NCBI RefSeq assembly: GCF_001552215.1
Contig: NZ_BCQT01000001.1
Location: 62,001 to 126,000 of the forward strand
Length of the DNA: 64,000 nt
From: Actinomadura macra NBRC 14102
GTDB taxonomy: Bacteria > Actinomycetota > Actinomycetes > Streptosporangiales > Streptosporangiaceae
Direction: 5' to 3'
The notes beneath the pieces were generated by a model. It saw only the letters and a program-made list of their open reading frames with translations. It searched no databases and was not told the origin of the DNA. Below, piece after piece: positions 33,024 through 44,000 of the stretch; the stretch's first letter is position 1, and each line of letters opens with the position of its first letter. Made by a program: the position numbers and the translations under genes.

Positions 33024-34406
33024 TTGTCTACTGAGCTGAGCACCGAGCAAGAGCCGGCGCGCAACCAGCGCGGCGTCATCGCCGAGCACTATCATTCCCT
33101 GCAAAGTCTCAGTGCCATCGAGGCAGCGCGCGAGGCCATGACGGTCGAGCCCGCCACAAAGGAGGCGTTGCTCGTCGGGCTTTACCAGTCCGCCGAAATC
33201 GCGCTGCACAATCTCACCGACCTTCTCAACCGGGCCGCCGAGCACCTCGGCAGGCAGGACGTCGACCGCTGCGTGACGCAACTCCACTGGGTGCGCAGTT
33301 TTCATCGCGTGCTCGTCCGGCTGAGCGTCGACGCGCTCCGCGTCAGCGACGGCTGGAGCGGTGACGCGCCGCGCTGGCCGGTCGACACGACCCCCGCGTT
33401 CACCGAGTTCCTTCCGGCCATGCAGGGCTTCGACAAGGCGCTGTCCCACTTCGTCGAGCAGGGCGGACTCGACGTGCAGGCGACGATCGCCGGGGCGTCC
33501 CTCGAAAGCGTCGAGTACGGCATCCTGCACTGCGCCCGCATCGCCAACCACGACGCCCGCGTGTGGAGCGCGAACCTGGCCCGCGCGGCGCATCCGGCGC
33601 CCGAGGACGAGATCGACCGGCTCCTCGCCTCCGACCACCTGCGGCACGCCGTCCACGAGCACCGCCTGACCGGCGACACCTACTTCACGCAGTTCCGTGG
33701 CCTGCACCAGATCCCCGAGCTCCTCGTCCGGGAGATCAACGACCGGCTCGAGATCGCGACCCGCGCCGCACGCGAGGGTGACGTGGCCCTCGCGGTCGAG
33801 ATGCTCGACGGCGTCGCCGACCTGTACGCGCCGATCGAGGCGTGCCTGCCGCCGATCGTCGACAACCTCAGCACCTACGACTACCACCAGATCCGGGAGA
33901 ACCTCGGCCTGACCAGCGGCAGCCACTCGGTCAGCATGCGCTTCCACCTGTTCACCGACCTGTACGAGCAGTTCGCCGAGGCGCTCGGGAGGCTCCAGGA
34001 GTCCGGCGAGGAGCACGCGCTCCTGCCGCGGCTGCGCCGCCACGCCTCCGACCTGCGCGTCTTCATCTTCGCCTGGCGTGACATGCACCTGCACCTGCCC
34101 CGCAACAACCTGGGCGGGCAGGAGACCAAGTCGCTCACCGGCTCCCCGGACGCGGTCCGCACCGTCCGCAAGATGCGGGACAACGCGGTGACGTCCGACC
34201 CGCTGACGCGGGTCGCCAACCGCAACCACCCGACGAGCACCAGCGGCCCGCTCGCGGGCTACCTCGACGGGCCCGGCTCGTCCGACACCCTGCTGCTCAA
34301 CGTGACCGGCAGGGCGACGCAGGAGAACTTCCGCGACGTGCAGGAGCGGCTGAACTTCTTCTCGCAGCGCACGCCGTTCTCCCGGCCGCCGCGCCGCGTC
34401 GTCTAG
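33024..34406 (+). CDS. tryptophan 2,3-dioxygenase-like heme protein
   Basis: A 460-residue protein of the heme-dependent aromatic oxygenase (TDO/PrnB-like) superfamily. The motif ENLGLTSGSHSVSMRFHLF matches the TDO signature region (FxxSGxQSxQxR). AWRDMHLHLPRNNLGG supplies the probable axial heme His, and TKSLTGSPDAVRTVRKM resembles the TDO GTGGSxG loop. At the distal pocket, TDO's HQxxELWFK region reads LYQSAEIALHNL here, so the distal His appears replaced by Tyr. It probably oxidises tryptophan, tyrosine or a carrier-bound aromatic residue for the peptide (inference). TTG start at 33024 with GGAGAG ahead; 58 bp after mbtH. Activities in the superfamily include ring cleavage, tyrosine hydroxylation and PrnB-type chemistry. 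Confidence 0.75.
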   Translation: MSTELSTEQEPARNQRGVIAEHYHSLQSLSAIEAAREAMTVEPATKEALLVGLYQSAEIALHNLTDLLNRAAEHLGRQDVDRCVTQLHWVRSFHRVLVRLSVDALRVSDGWSGDAPRWPVDTTPAFTEFLPAMQGFDKALSHFVEQGGLDVQATIAGASLESVEYGILHCARIANHDARVWSANLARAAHPAPEDEIDRLLASDHLRHAVHEHRLTGDTYFTQFRGLHQIPELLVREINDRLEIATRAAREGDVALAVEMLDGVADLYAPIEACLPPIVDNLSTYDYHQIRENLGLTSGSHSVSMRFHLFTDLYEQFAEALGRLQESGEEHALLPRLRRHASDLRVFIFAWRDMHLHLPRNNLGGQETKSLTGSPDAVRTVRKMRDNAVTSDPLTRVANRNHPTSTSGPLAGYLDGPGSSDTLLLNVTGRATQENFRDVQERLNFFSQRTPFSRPPRRVV

Positions 34407-34487
34407 CGGCCCCGCCCGACCACCCCACCCGACTCCGGCGTCGATCCGCTGCGGGCGGACGTGCCGGTCCCGCTGGAAGGAGCACCG

Positions 34488-37400
34488 ATGAGCGGGCAGC
34501 AGGAGACCGCCGGGTCAGTACCCGAGACGTCGATCGCCGAGTTGTTCGACCGCCAGGTCATCGCGCGGCCGGACGGGATCGCCGTCCTTCCCGGCGGAGT
34601 GTCCGGCGCGGAGCCGCTGACCTACCGGGAGCTCGACGCCCGCGCCAACCGGCTGGCGCGGGTCCTGGCCGCACGCGGTGTGGGGCCGGAGTCGGTGGTG
34701 GGGGTGGCACTGCCGCGGACGCCGGAGGCGGTGGTCGCGGTACTGGCGGTGGTCAAGGCCGGTGGCGCCTACCTGCCGGTGGACGCCGCCTACCCGGCGG
34801 ACCGGATCGCGTTCATGGTGGCGGACTCGGGGGCGCGCCTGGTGATCGGTGACAAGGGGACGGCGGAGCGGCTACCGGAGCTCGCGGTGCCGGTGCTGCG
34901 CGTCGACGACCCCGAGGTCATCCGGGCGATGGCCGCCGCCGACCCCGCGCCGGTGAAGGACGCGGACCGGGTGTCCCCGCTGTCGGTGGGCAACACCGCC
35001 TACGTCATCTACACCTCCGGTTCGACCGGCCATCCGAAGGCCGTCGCGGTCGCCCATTCGGGTCTGGCCGCCCTGCTGGCCACCCAGGTGGAACGGTTGG
35101 ACGTGACGCCCGAGAGCCGGGTGCTCCAGTTCGCCTCGCCCAGCTTCGACGCCTCCGTCTGGGAGATGGCCACGGCGTTGCTGACCGGCGCGACCCTGGT
35201 GGTGGCCGACCGTGACGCCCTGGCACCCGGCACACCGCTGGTGGAGACCATCGCGGCATCCGGGGTGACCCATGTCCTGCTGCCCCCACCAGTACTGGCG
35301 ACCCTGCCCCCCGGGTCACTGCCCAGCGTGACGTCCCTGGTGGTCGGCGGCGACGCCACCTCCGGCGAACTCGCGGCCGCCTGGGCGCCGGGACGACGGA
35401 TGATCAATGCCTACGGCCCCACCGAGACGACCGTCATCGCCTCGATGAGCGGACCACTGACCGGCGACGGCACCCCACCCCCCATCGGACGGGCGATCAC
35501 CGACGCCCGGGTCTACGTGCTGGACCACGCGCTCCGGCCCGTGCCCGCGGGCGTGCCCGGCGAGTTGTACGTGGCCGGACCGGGACTGGCCCGGGGTTAC
35601 CTGCGCCGGCACGGGTGGACGGCCACCCGGTTCGTCGCGTGTCCGTTCGGCCGTCCGGGCGAGCGGATGTACCGCACGGGCGACGTGGTGGTCGCCACGC
35701 CGGACGGCGAGTTGCTGTTCCGGGGACGCGCGGACGACCAGGTCAAGATCCGCGGGTTCCGGATCGAGCCCGGCGAGGTCGAAGCCGCGCTGGAATCCCA
35801 CCCGGGAGTGGCGCAGGCCGTCGTGCTGGCCCGGGAGACCCCGGCGGGTCCGCGGCTGGTGGGTTACGTCGTCCCGCGCGAGAGCACCGGCGGCGGCCCG
35901 GGCCGGACCGTCCGGGACGGTGAGATCGACCTGTCGTCCGGTGTCATGGCGGCGGACGTGCGTGCGCACGCCGCGCGACGCCTCCCGGACTACATGGTGC
36001 CGTCGGCGGTGATGTCGCTGGACCGGCTGCCGCTCACGGCGAGCGGGAAGGTGGACCGGGCGGCCCTGCCCGACCCGGTGTTCACCCGGGACGCCTACCG
36101 GGCGCCGCGGACTCCGGAGGAGGCGGTCCTGGCGGAGGCGTTCGGCGCGTTGCTCGGCGTCGACCGGATGGGCATCGACGATGACTTCTTCGCGCTGGGC
36201 CTGGACAGCATCCAGTCGATCCAGGTGGTGACCAGGGCCCGCGCTCAGGACGTGGACGTGAGCCCCCGGCAGATCTTCGAATACCGGACCGTGGCGAAAC
36301 TGGCCGAGGCCGCGGTGGCGAACCGCCGGGACGGCGGGCGTCCGCGCCTCGCGGAACTCGACGGCGGCGGCGTCGGCTGGATGCCGCTGCCGCCGGCGGC
36401 GGAGTGGCTCCTCACCGGCGGGCCCGGCTTCGGCGAGTTCCTCCAGGCCATGGTGCTGGAGCTGCCCGAAGGCGTCGACCGGGCCGGGCTGATCGCGACG
36501 CTGGACGCGGTGGTGGACCGCCACGACGTCCTCCGGTCCCGGCTGGTGCGGGAGGACGGTCCCGGCCTGCGGGTCGATCCACCGGGCTCGGTGGACGTGA
36601 AGGCGCTGACCCGCCGGATCGGGTGCGAGGGGCGGTGGGACGGGGAGGACTGGCGCCGGCTGGTGGCGCGCGAGCTGGACGCGGCGGCCCTGCGGCTCGC
36701 TCCGGCGGCGGGCGTGATGGCCCAGTTCGTGTGGTTCGACCCGGTGGCCGCGTCCGGCGCCGGGCAGGCCGGTCCTCCCGGCCGGCTGCTGGTGGCGCTG
36801 CACCGGCTGGTGGTCGACGCGGCGTCCTGGTGGATCCTCGCCCGCGACCTCGCGGAGGCATGGGCCAGGGTGCGCGCGGGAGAGGAGCCCTCGCCGGCAC
36901 CGGTGCCCACCTCGATGCGGCGCTGGGCGCACGCCCTCGCGGACGAGGCGTCGCGGCCCGAGCGGGTCGCGGAGCTGCCGTTCTGGCGGTCGACCGTGGA
37001 CGGGCCGGACCCGCTGCTCGGAACCCGGCGGCTGGATCCGGACGTGGACGCGTCCTCCACCGTCGAGAAGGTGACGGTCCGGTTGCCGGTGCCGGAGACC
37101 GAGGCGGTGCTCGCCCGGGTGCCGGCGGCCTTCCACGGCGAGGCCCGCGACGTTCTGCTGGCCGGGCTGGCGCTGGCGGTGGCGGAGTGGCGCCGCAGGC
37201 GGGGCGTCTATGAGCCGTCGACGCTGGTACGGCTGTCGGGCGACGGCCGCGCGGAGGGCGCGGTGCCGGGCGCCGACGTGTCCCGCACCGTCGGCGGGTT
37301 CACCAGCGTGTTCCCCGTCCGCCTGGACCTGACCGGGATCGACCTCGACGAGGCGTTCGCGGGCGGCCCGGCCGCCGGGGCGGTGATCAAGGCGGTCAAG

Positions 37401-40400
37401 GAGCGGCTGCGTGCCGTCCCGGACGAGGGGATCGGCTACGGGCTGCTGCGGTACCTGAACCCGGACACGGCGCCGGTGCTGCGCGACCACCCGATCGGCC
37501 AGATCGGCTTCACCTACGTGGGGCGGTTCTCCGATGTGGACTCGGGCCTGGGCATCGGGCGGGACGCGGGCATGCCCGTGCCGTCCGAGCTGGACATCGA
37601 GGCCACGGTCACCGACACGGCCGACGGGCCCAGGCTGGACGCCGTGTTCGCCGCTCCGGCGGGTGTGCTCGGCTCCACCGAGGTACGTGAGCTCGCCGAT
37701 CTGTGGCCGGCCGCCCTCCGAGCACTGGCCGCGCACGCCGCCCGGCCGGGCGCCGGCGGGATGACGCCCTCCGACGTGCCGTTGCTGCCGGTCGGGCAGG
37801 ACGAGATCGAGACCTGGGAGCAGCGCTACCCCGGGCTGGTGGACGTCTGGCCGCTGACGCCCTTGCAGTCGGGGCTGCTGTTCCACACGATGGCGAACGA
37901 GTCCGCGTTCGACCCGTACCGCGTGCAGTGCGTGCTGCATCTGAGCGGACCGGTGGACCCGGCGCGGCTGCGCGCGGCGGCGCAGGCCCTGCTCGACCGC
38001 CACGCCGGCCTGCGCACCGCGTTCGTGCCGGGCGCCTCCGGCGAACTCGTCCAGCTGGTGCTGGACAAGATCCCGCTGCCCTGGCGGGACGTCGATCTGG
38101 GCGGCCTCGGCGAAGCGGGCCGCGAAGCCGCCTTCGAACGCCTCCTCGCCGATGACCTGGCCGTCCCGCTGGACCTGGCCGCGCCGCCGCTGCTCCGGTT
38201 CACCCTGGTCACAATGGGTTCCGAGCGGTCGGAGCTGGTGCTCACCGCCCACCACGCGGTGTTCGACGGCTGGTCGCTGCCGCTGCTGGCGAAGGACCTG
38301 CTCCGGCTCTACAAGACCGGCGGCGACGCGGCGGCGCTACCGCCCGCGCGCGACTACCGCGAATTCCTCACCTGGCTGTCCCGGCAGGACGGGGACGAGT
38401 CGGCGCGAGCGTGGGCCCTGGACCTCGACGGGCTGGACGAGCCGGCGACGCTCGCGCCCGATGGCCCGTCCGCCTCGCAGACCTCGCGGACTTCGTCCAC
38501 CTCGTCCACCTCGAACGAGGGCGGTGCCGAGGACGGTGTCGGGCAGGTGCCCGTGCCGCTGTCCGCGCAGGAGGCCGCGGAGCTGGCCCATCGCGCCGCC
38601 GAGCTGGGCGTCACGCTGAACACCGTCGTCCAGGGCGCGTGGGCGATCTTGTGCGGGCGGCTGACCGGGCGCCGGGACGTCGTCTTCGGCGCGACGGTGT
38701 CGGGCCGCCCGCCCGCGGTGCCCGGCGTGGACGAGATGGTGGGGATGTTCCTCAACGCCGTCCCCGTACGGGTGCGGTGGGCGCCGGAGGACTCGCTCGC
38801 CCACATGCTGACCGAGTTGCAGGGCCGGCAGGCCGCGCTGCTGGACCACCACCACGTCGGGCTGACCGACGTCCAGCGGCTGACCGGGCTGCGGAGCCTG
38901 TTCGACACCTGTGTCGCGTTCGAGTCCTTCCCGGTGGACCGGGCCGGACTCGCCGAGACGAGCGAGGCGGCCGGGATCGGCTGTACCGGCATCGGCCTGG
39001 TCACCACGACCCACTACCCCCTGACCGTGATGGCGATGGCCGACGCGGATTCCCGCCTACGGCTGACCCTCCAGTACCAGCGGAACGCGTTCGACGAGGA
39101 GACGGCCACGGCGATCTCGGCCCGTTTCGGGCTGGTCCTTCGTCAGCTGGCCGCGGATCCCACCCGCCGCGCGGGCTCCGTCGAGGTGCTGGACCCCGCC
39201 GAACGCGACCACCTGCTGCGCGAGCTCAACGACACCGCCGTCGCCACGCCTGACATCACCATCCCCGTACTGTTCACGAGCCAGGCGACCGCCACCCCCG
39301 ACGCGGTCGCGGTCGTGTCGGACGAGGAGTCGCTGACGTACCGGGAGCTCGATTCCCGGTCCGACCGGCTCGCGCGCGCCCTGGCCCGGCGCGGTGTGGG
39401 GCCGGAGTCGGTGGTGGCGGTGGCGCTGCCGCCGTCGGCCGAGCTGGTGGCGGTGCTGCTCGCGGTGCTGAAGGCCGGCGGCGCGTACCTGCCGGTGGAT
39501 CCCGGCTACCCGGCCGAACGGATCGCGTTCATGCTCGGGGACACCCGCCCGGCCGTCCTGGTGACCAGCGTGGACTTCGCGGCGCGGCTGCCGGACGTGG
39601 ACTGCCCGAGCGTGCTGGTCGGCGAGCTGGACGCCGCGTCCGGCGAAACGGAACCGGGCCGCGCTCCGGATCTCGCGGTGGGCTCGGACCCGCAGAGGCG
39701 ACCGGACCGGCTGGCCTACGTCATCTACACCTCCGGCTCGACCGGGGTGCCGAAGGGCGTCGGGGTGACCCACCGGGCCGTCGTGGACCTGGCCCTCGAC
39801 CGGCGGTGGCGCGGCGGCGCCCACGAGCGGGTGCTGCTGCACTCGCCGCTGATGTTCGACGCATCCGTCTGGGAGCTGTGGATCCCGCTGCTGGGCGGCG
39901 GCCGGGTCGCGGTGGCCGGGCCCGCGGCCCTCGATCCCGGTACGCTCGCCGCGTACGTGACCGAGCACGCGCTGACCTCGATCTTCCTGACCACCGCGTT
40001 GTTCAACCTCCTCGTCCAGGAGGACGCCACGTGCCTGGCGGGGTTGCGGGAAGTGTGGACCGGTGGCGAGCGCTCCTCGTCCCCGTCGTTCCAACGCGCG
40101 CTCGACACCTGCCCGGACACGGCGTTCGTGCACGTGTACGGCCCGACGGAGACGACGGTGTACGCCACCAGCCACCCGCTGCCGGCCCGGGAGGCGGTCG
40201 GTGAGAACGTCCCCATCGGGCTCCCCATGGACAACACCGGCGCCTACGTGCTGGACGGGGCGTTGCGTCCCGTACCGGCCGGTGTCGCCGGTGAGCTGTA
40301 CCTCGCGGGCTCCGGGCTCGCACGGGGATACGTGCGTCGGCCGGGCCTGACCGCCGCACGCTTCGTCGCGTGCCCGTTCGGGCCGCCCGGCGCGCGGATG

Positions 40401-41063
40401 TACCGCACCGGGGACCTGGTGCGCTGGAGCGCGTCCGGGCGGCTGGAGTATCTGGGCCGGAGCGACGCCCAGGTGAAGATCCGCGGCTTCCGGATCGAGC
40501 CGGGCGAGATCGAGGCGGTGCTGGCGGAGCATCCGGCGGTGGCGCAGGCGGCCGTGATCGCCCGCGACGGCCACGACGCCGCCGCGAGCAAGCAGCTCGT
40601 CGGCTACGTCGTCCCCGCCGGACGGGACGCGGCGGCGCCCGGCGAGCTCCGCGGCCATCTGTCGAAGCGGCTCCCGGACTTCATGGTGCCGGCGGCGTTC
40701 GTGACGCTCGACCGGTTGCCGCTGACGCCGGGCGGCAAGCTCGACCGGGCCGCCCTGCCCGACCCCGAGTTCGCCGGGAACGGCTACCGGGCGCCGCGGA
40801 CGCGGCGGGAGAAGGCGCTCTGCCGGCTGTACGCCGATGTGCTCGGGCTGGAGCGGGTCGGCGTCGACGACAATTTCTTCGACCTCGGCGGGCATTCGCT
40901 GCTCGCGACCCGGTTGTCCAGCCGCATTCGCGCCGCCCTCGGGCTCGACGTTCCCGTCGGGACGATCCTCAAGTTCCCCCGTGTCTCGGAACTGGCCCTC
41001 GAAGTGGACGACTTCGCCGAATCCAGCAGGCCGCGCCTGCGCAAGATGATGGTCAAGGAGTAG
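34488..41063 (+). CDS. NRPS1: A-T-E(degenerate)-C-A-T
   Basis: A 2191-residue two-module synthetase starting [10 protein letters not shown] after AAGGAG (34477-34482). Domains: A1 (~14-530; [18 protein letters not shown]10 near 516), carrier T1 (Ser574 in LGLDSI), epimerisation-type E (~625-1060), C (~1105-1545; HHAVFDGWS, His1255-1256), A2 (~1592-2090) and T2 (Ser2137 in LGGHSL). There is no condensation domain in front of A1, so it starts the chain. The E domain is damaged: HHxxxDG reads HRLVVDA (772-778) and the EGHGRE Glu is Ser917, so epimerisation is probably lost. Pocket codes read by alignment to GrsA: A1 DAWLVGAVIK, A2 DAWFWGVVYK, both hydrophobic, substrate not assigned. T2 of LGGHS type suits the LCL-type C at the start of NRPS2. 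No thioesterase. Confidence 0.95.
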   Translation: MSGQQETAGSVPETSIAELFDRQVIARPDGIAVLPGGVSGAEPLTYRELDARANRLARVLAARGVGPESVVGVALPRTPEAVVAVLAVVKAGGAYLPVDAAYPADRIAFMVADSGARLVIGDKGTAERLPELAVPVLRVDDPEVIRAMAAADPAPVKDADRVSPLSVGNTAYVIYTSGSTGHPKAVAVAHSGLAALLATQVERLDVTPESRVLQFASPSFDASVWEMATALLTGATLVVADRDALAPGTPLVETIAASGVTHVLLPPPVLATLPPGSLPSVTSLVVGGDATSGELAAAWAPGRRMINAYGPTETTVIASMSGPLTGDGTPPPIGRAITDARVYVLDHALRPVPAGVPGELYVAGPGLARGYLRRHGWTATRFVACPFGRPGERMYRTGDVVVATPDGELLFRGRADDQVKIRGFRIEPGEVEAALESHPGVAQAVVLARETPAGPRLVGYVVPRESTGGGPGRTVRDGEIDLSSGVMAADVRAHAARRLPDYMVPSAVMSLDRLPLTASGKVDRAALPDPVFTRDAYRAPRTPEEAVLAEAFGALLGVDRMGIDDDFFALGLDSIQSIQVVTRARAQDVDVSPRQIFEYRTVAKLAEAAVANRRDGGRPRLAELDGGGVGWMPLPPAAEWLLTGGPGFGEFLQAMVLELPEGVDRAGLIATLDAVVDRHDVLRSRLVREDGPGLRVDPPGSVDVKALTRRIGCEGRWDGEDWRRLVARELDAAALRLAPAAGVMAQFVWFDPVAASGAGQAGPPGRLLVALHRLVVDAASWWILARDLAEAWARVRAGEEPSPAPVPTSMRRWAHALADEASRPERVAELPFWRSTVDGPDPLLGTRRLDPDVDASSTVEKVTVRLPVPETEAVLARVPAAFHGEARDVLLAGLALAVAEWRRRRGVYEPSTLVRLSGDGRAEGAVPGADVSRTVGGFTSVFPVRLDLTGIDLDEAFAGGPAAGAVIKAVKERLRAVPDEGIGYGLLRYLNPDTAPVLRDHPIGQIGFTYVGRFSDVDSGLGIGRDAGMPVPSELDIEATVTDTADGPRLDAVFAAPAGVLGSTEVRELADLWPAALRALAAHAARPGAGGMTPSDVPLLPVGQDEIETWEQRYPGLVDVWPLTPLQSGLLFHTMANESAFDPYRVQCVLHLSGPVDPARLRAAAQALLDRHAGLRTAFVPGASGELVQLVLDKIPLPWRDVDLGGLGEAGREAAFERLLADDLAVPLDLAAPPLLRFTLVTMGSERSELVLTAHHAVFDGWSLPLLAKDLLRLYKTGGDAAALPPARDYREFLTWLSRQDGDESARAWALDLDGLDEPATLAPDGPSASQTSRTSSTSSTSNEGGAEDGVGQVPVPLSAQEAAELAHRAAELGVTLNTVVQGAWAILCGRLTGRRDVVFGATVSGRPPAVPGVDEMVGMFLNAVPVRVRWAPEDSLAHMLTELQGRQAALLDHHHVGLTDVQRLTGLRSLFDTCVAFESFPVDRAGLAETSEAAGIGCTGIGLVTTTHYPLTVMAMADADSRLRLTLQYQRNAFDEETATAISARFGLVLRQLAADPTRRAGSVEVLDPAERDHLLRELNDTAVATPDITIPVLFTSQATATPDAVAVVSDEESLTYRELDSRSDRLARALARRGVGPESVVAVALPPSAELVAVLLAVLKAGGAYLPVDPGYPAERIAFMLGDTRPAVLVTSVDFAARLPDVDCPSVLVGELDAASGETEPGRAPDLAVGSDPQRRPDRLAYVIYTSGSTGVPKGVGVTHRAVVDLALDRRWRGGAHERVLLHSPLMFDASVWELWIPLLGGGRVAVAGPAALDPGTLAAYVTEHALTSIFLTTALFNLLVQEDATCLAGLREVWTGGERSSSPSFQRALDTCPDTAFVHVYGPTETTVYATSHPLPAREAVGENVPIGLPMDNTGAYVLDGALRPVPAGVAGELYLAGSGLARGYVRRPGLTAARFVACPFGPPGARMYRTGDLVRWSASGRLEYLGRSDAQVKIRGFRIEPGEIEAVLAEHPAVAQAAVIARDGHDAAASKQLVGYVVPAGRDAAAPGELRGHLSKRLPDFMVPAAFVTLDRLPLTPGGKLDRAALPDPEFAGNGYRAPRTRREKALCRLYADVLGLERVGVDDNFFDLGGHSLLATRLSSRIRAALGLDVPVGTILKFPRVSELALEVDDFAESSRPRLRKMMVKE

Positions 41064-41070
41064 AGGTCAC

Positions 41071-44000
41071 ATGATTCCCCTGTCTTTTGCGCAGCGCCGG
41101 TTGTGGTTCATTCACCGTTTCGAGGGTCCCTCGGCGACCTACAACGTCCCGCTTCGCGTCCGGTTGACGGGCACGCTCCATCTCCGTGCGCTTGAGCTGG
41201 CGATCCGGGACGTGGTGGGGCGGCACGAGAGCCTGCGGACGGTGATCGTCGAAGACGAGGGCGGCGTCGCGTTCCAGAAGGTGCTGCCGCTGGACGAAGC
41301 ACACGTGACCGTCACCTCGCAGGACGTCGGCCCTGCCGGCATCGACGCCGCCGTCACCCAGGCCGTCAGCCACCGCTTCGACCTGGCCACCGACATCCCC
41401 CTGCGAGCCTGGATCTTCCACACCGGACCCGACGAACACACCCTGGTCCTCCTCATCCACCACATCGCCATGGACGGCGAATCCATGGCACCCCTCGTCC
41501 GCGACCTATCCACCGCCTACACCGCACGCGTCGCCGGCCACCCCCCACACTGGCCCGACCTCCCAGTCCAATACACCGACTACACCCTCTGGCAACGCCA
41601 ACTCCTCGGCGACGAAAACAACCCCGCCAGCCTCGCCGCACAACAATTCCACTACTGGCGCCAAGAACTCCACGGCATACCCCAACCACTCCCCCTCCCC
41701 ACCGACCGCCCCCGCCCCGCAGTCGCCAGCCGCCGCGGCGACATGCTCGAAATCCGGCTCGACACAGCGATGCATGCCGCGATCGAGGAGCTGGCCCGCG
41801 AGCATGACGCGACCGTCGCGATGGTGCTCCAGTCGGCGATGGCGGTCCTGCTGCACCGCCTGGGCGGTGGCGAGGACATCACGATCGGATGCAGCATCGC
41901 GGGCCGTACCGAGGAGGCGCTGGCCGACCTGGTCGGCTTCTTCGTCAACACGTGGGTGCTGCGGACCGACCTGTCGGGCGCCCCCGCCTTCGCGGCCGTC
42001 CTCGGCAGGGTGCGGGACAAGGCGCTGGCGGCCTACGACAACCAGGACGCCCCGTTCGAGCGGCTCGTCGAACTGCTCAACCCCGAACGCTCCACCGCCT
42101 ACCACCCCCTGTTCCAGGTCGGGTTCACCTGGCAGAGCAACGCGCGGCTGGACGTGGACATGCCCGGAGCGCGGGCGTCCCTGGAGGGCGTCAGGACCGG
42201 GACCGCGAAGTTCGACCTGGAGTTCAGCTTCGCCTACGAGCCGGCCGGCGAGGGGATGCTGTGCCAGCTGGAATACGCCACGGACCTGTTCGACCGGGAG
42301 ACGATCGAGGCGATCGGAGAGCGGTTCGTCCGGGTGCTGCGTCAGGTGGTGGCGGAGCCGGGGCTGCCCGTGGGCGCGGTGGACGTCCTTGGCGAGGCTG
42401 AGCGGGACTGGCTGCTGTCCGGGGTGAACGACACCGCGGGAGCTCCCGCCGAGGCGGAGACGATCCCCGCGCTGTTCGAGCGTCAGGTCACCGAGCGCCC
42501 TGACGAGACCGCGGTGATGTACGGCACCGCGTCGGTGGCCTACCGCGAGCTCGACACCCGCTCCGACCGGCTCGCGCGAGTGCTGGCGGCGCGCGGCGTG
42601 GGACCGGAGACGGTGGTGGCGGTGGCGCTGCCCCGCTCTCCGCACCTGATCGTCGCGGTCCTCGCGGTGATGAAGGCGGGCGGCGCCTACCTTCCCGTGG
42701 ACCCGGCCTACCCCGCCGACCGGATCGAGTTCATGCTCACGGACTCGGCCGCACACTTGATGATCACTGACACCGCGACGCAGGGGCAGCTCCCCGACCT
42801 CGCCGTCCCCGTCCTGCGCACCGACACCCTCGACTCCGACGCGGACGCGGACGCGGACGCCGGTACCGACGCGCCAGGCGACCGCCTTCGGCCTCCATCG
42901 GTCGGCAACACCGCCTACGTCATCTACACCTCCGGGTCGACCGGACGCCCCAAAGGCGTGGCGGTCACCCACATCGGGCTGGCCAGCCTGCTCGCCACCC
43001 AGGTGGAACGCCTGAACGTCACGCCCGACAGCCGCGTCCTCCAGTTCGCCTCACCCAGCTTCGACGCCTCCGTCTGGGAGATGACCACGGCGTTGCTGAC
43101 CGGCGCCGTCCTGGTCCTGGCCGACAAGGACGCCCTGGCACCCGGCACGCCACTGGTGGAGACCATCGCGGCGTCCGGGGTGACGCATGTCCTGCTGCCC
43201 CCGCCCGTGCTGGCGACGCTGCCGGCCGGTTCGCTGCCGAGCGTGACGTCCCTGGTGGTCGGCGGCGAGGCGACCTCGGGTGAACTGGCGGCGGCATGGG
43301 CGGCGGGACGGCGGATGATCAACGCCTACGGCCCGACCGAGACCACGGTCATCGCGTCGATGAGCGAACCGCTGGCGGGCGACGGCGCCGCGCCGCCCAT
43401 CGGCGGGCCGATCACCGGCGCCCGGGTCTACGTGCTGGACGGCGCGCTCCGGCCTGTGCCACCGGGAGTTCCCGGCGAACTGTACGTGGCCGGGCCGGGC
43501 CTGGCCCGCGGCTATGTACGGCGGGCGGGCCTGACCTCCGAGCGGTTCGTCGCATGCCCGTTCGGCAGTCCCGGGGAACGGATGTACCGCACGGGCGACC
43601 TCGTGACGTGGACGCGGGACGGAGAGTTGCACTACCGGGGACGCGCCGACGCGCAGGTGAAGGTCCGCGGTTTCCGGATCGAGCCCGGCGAGGTCGAAAC
43701 GGCGCTGGTCGCGCACCCGAGGGTCGCGCAGGCCGTGGTGGTCGCCCGCGGTCCCGCCGGGAACGGCGGAAGCACCCGGCTGATCGGCTATGTGGTGCCC
43801 GTCGGCGCCGACGAGGCGGGGTTCGGCAACGTGACGAACGTCCGCGACTTCGACTTCGACCTCAGCGCCGGGGTGTCGGCGGCGGAGCTGCGCGCGTTCC
43901 TGTCGGGACGGCTGCCGGAGTTCATGGTGCCGTCGGCGTTCGTCGTGCTGGGCGGGCTTCCGCTGTCCCCGAACGGCAAGGTGGACCAGCGGGCGCTGCC

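Noticed and set aside
34461..34487. Upstream GTG as NRPS1 start
   Set aside because: ATG 34488 has AAGGAG at ideal spacing; the nine extra residues include the ribosome site itself.
36360..37760. Reading the NRPS1 E-type domain as an ordinary condensation domain
   Set aside because: It has E-family features ([40 protein letters not shown]) and sits between T and a DCL-type C, so it is a degenerate E, not a C.
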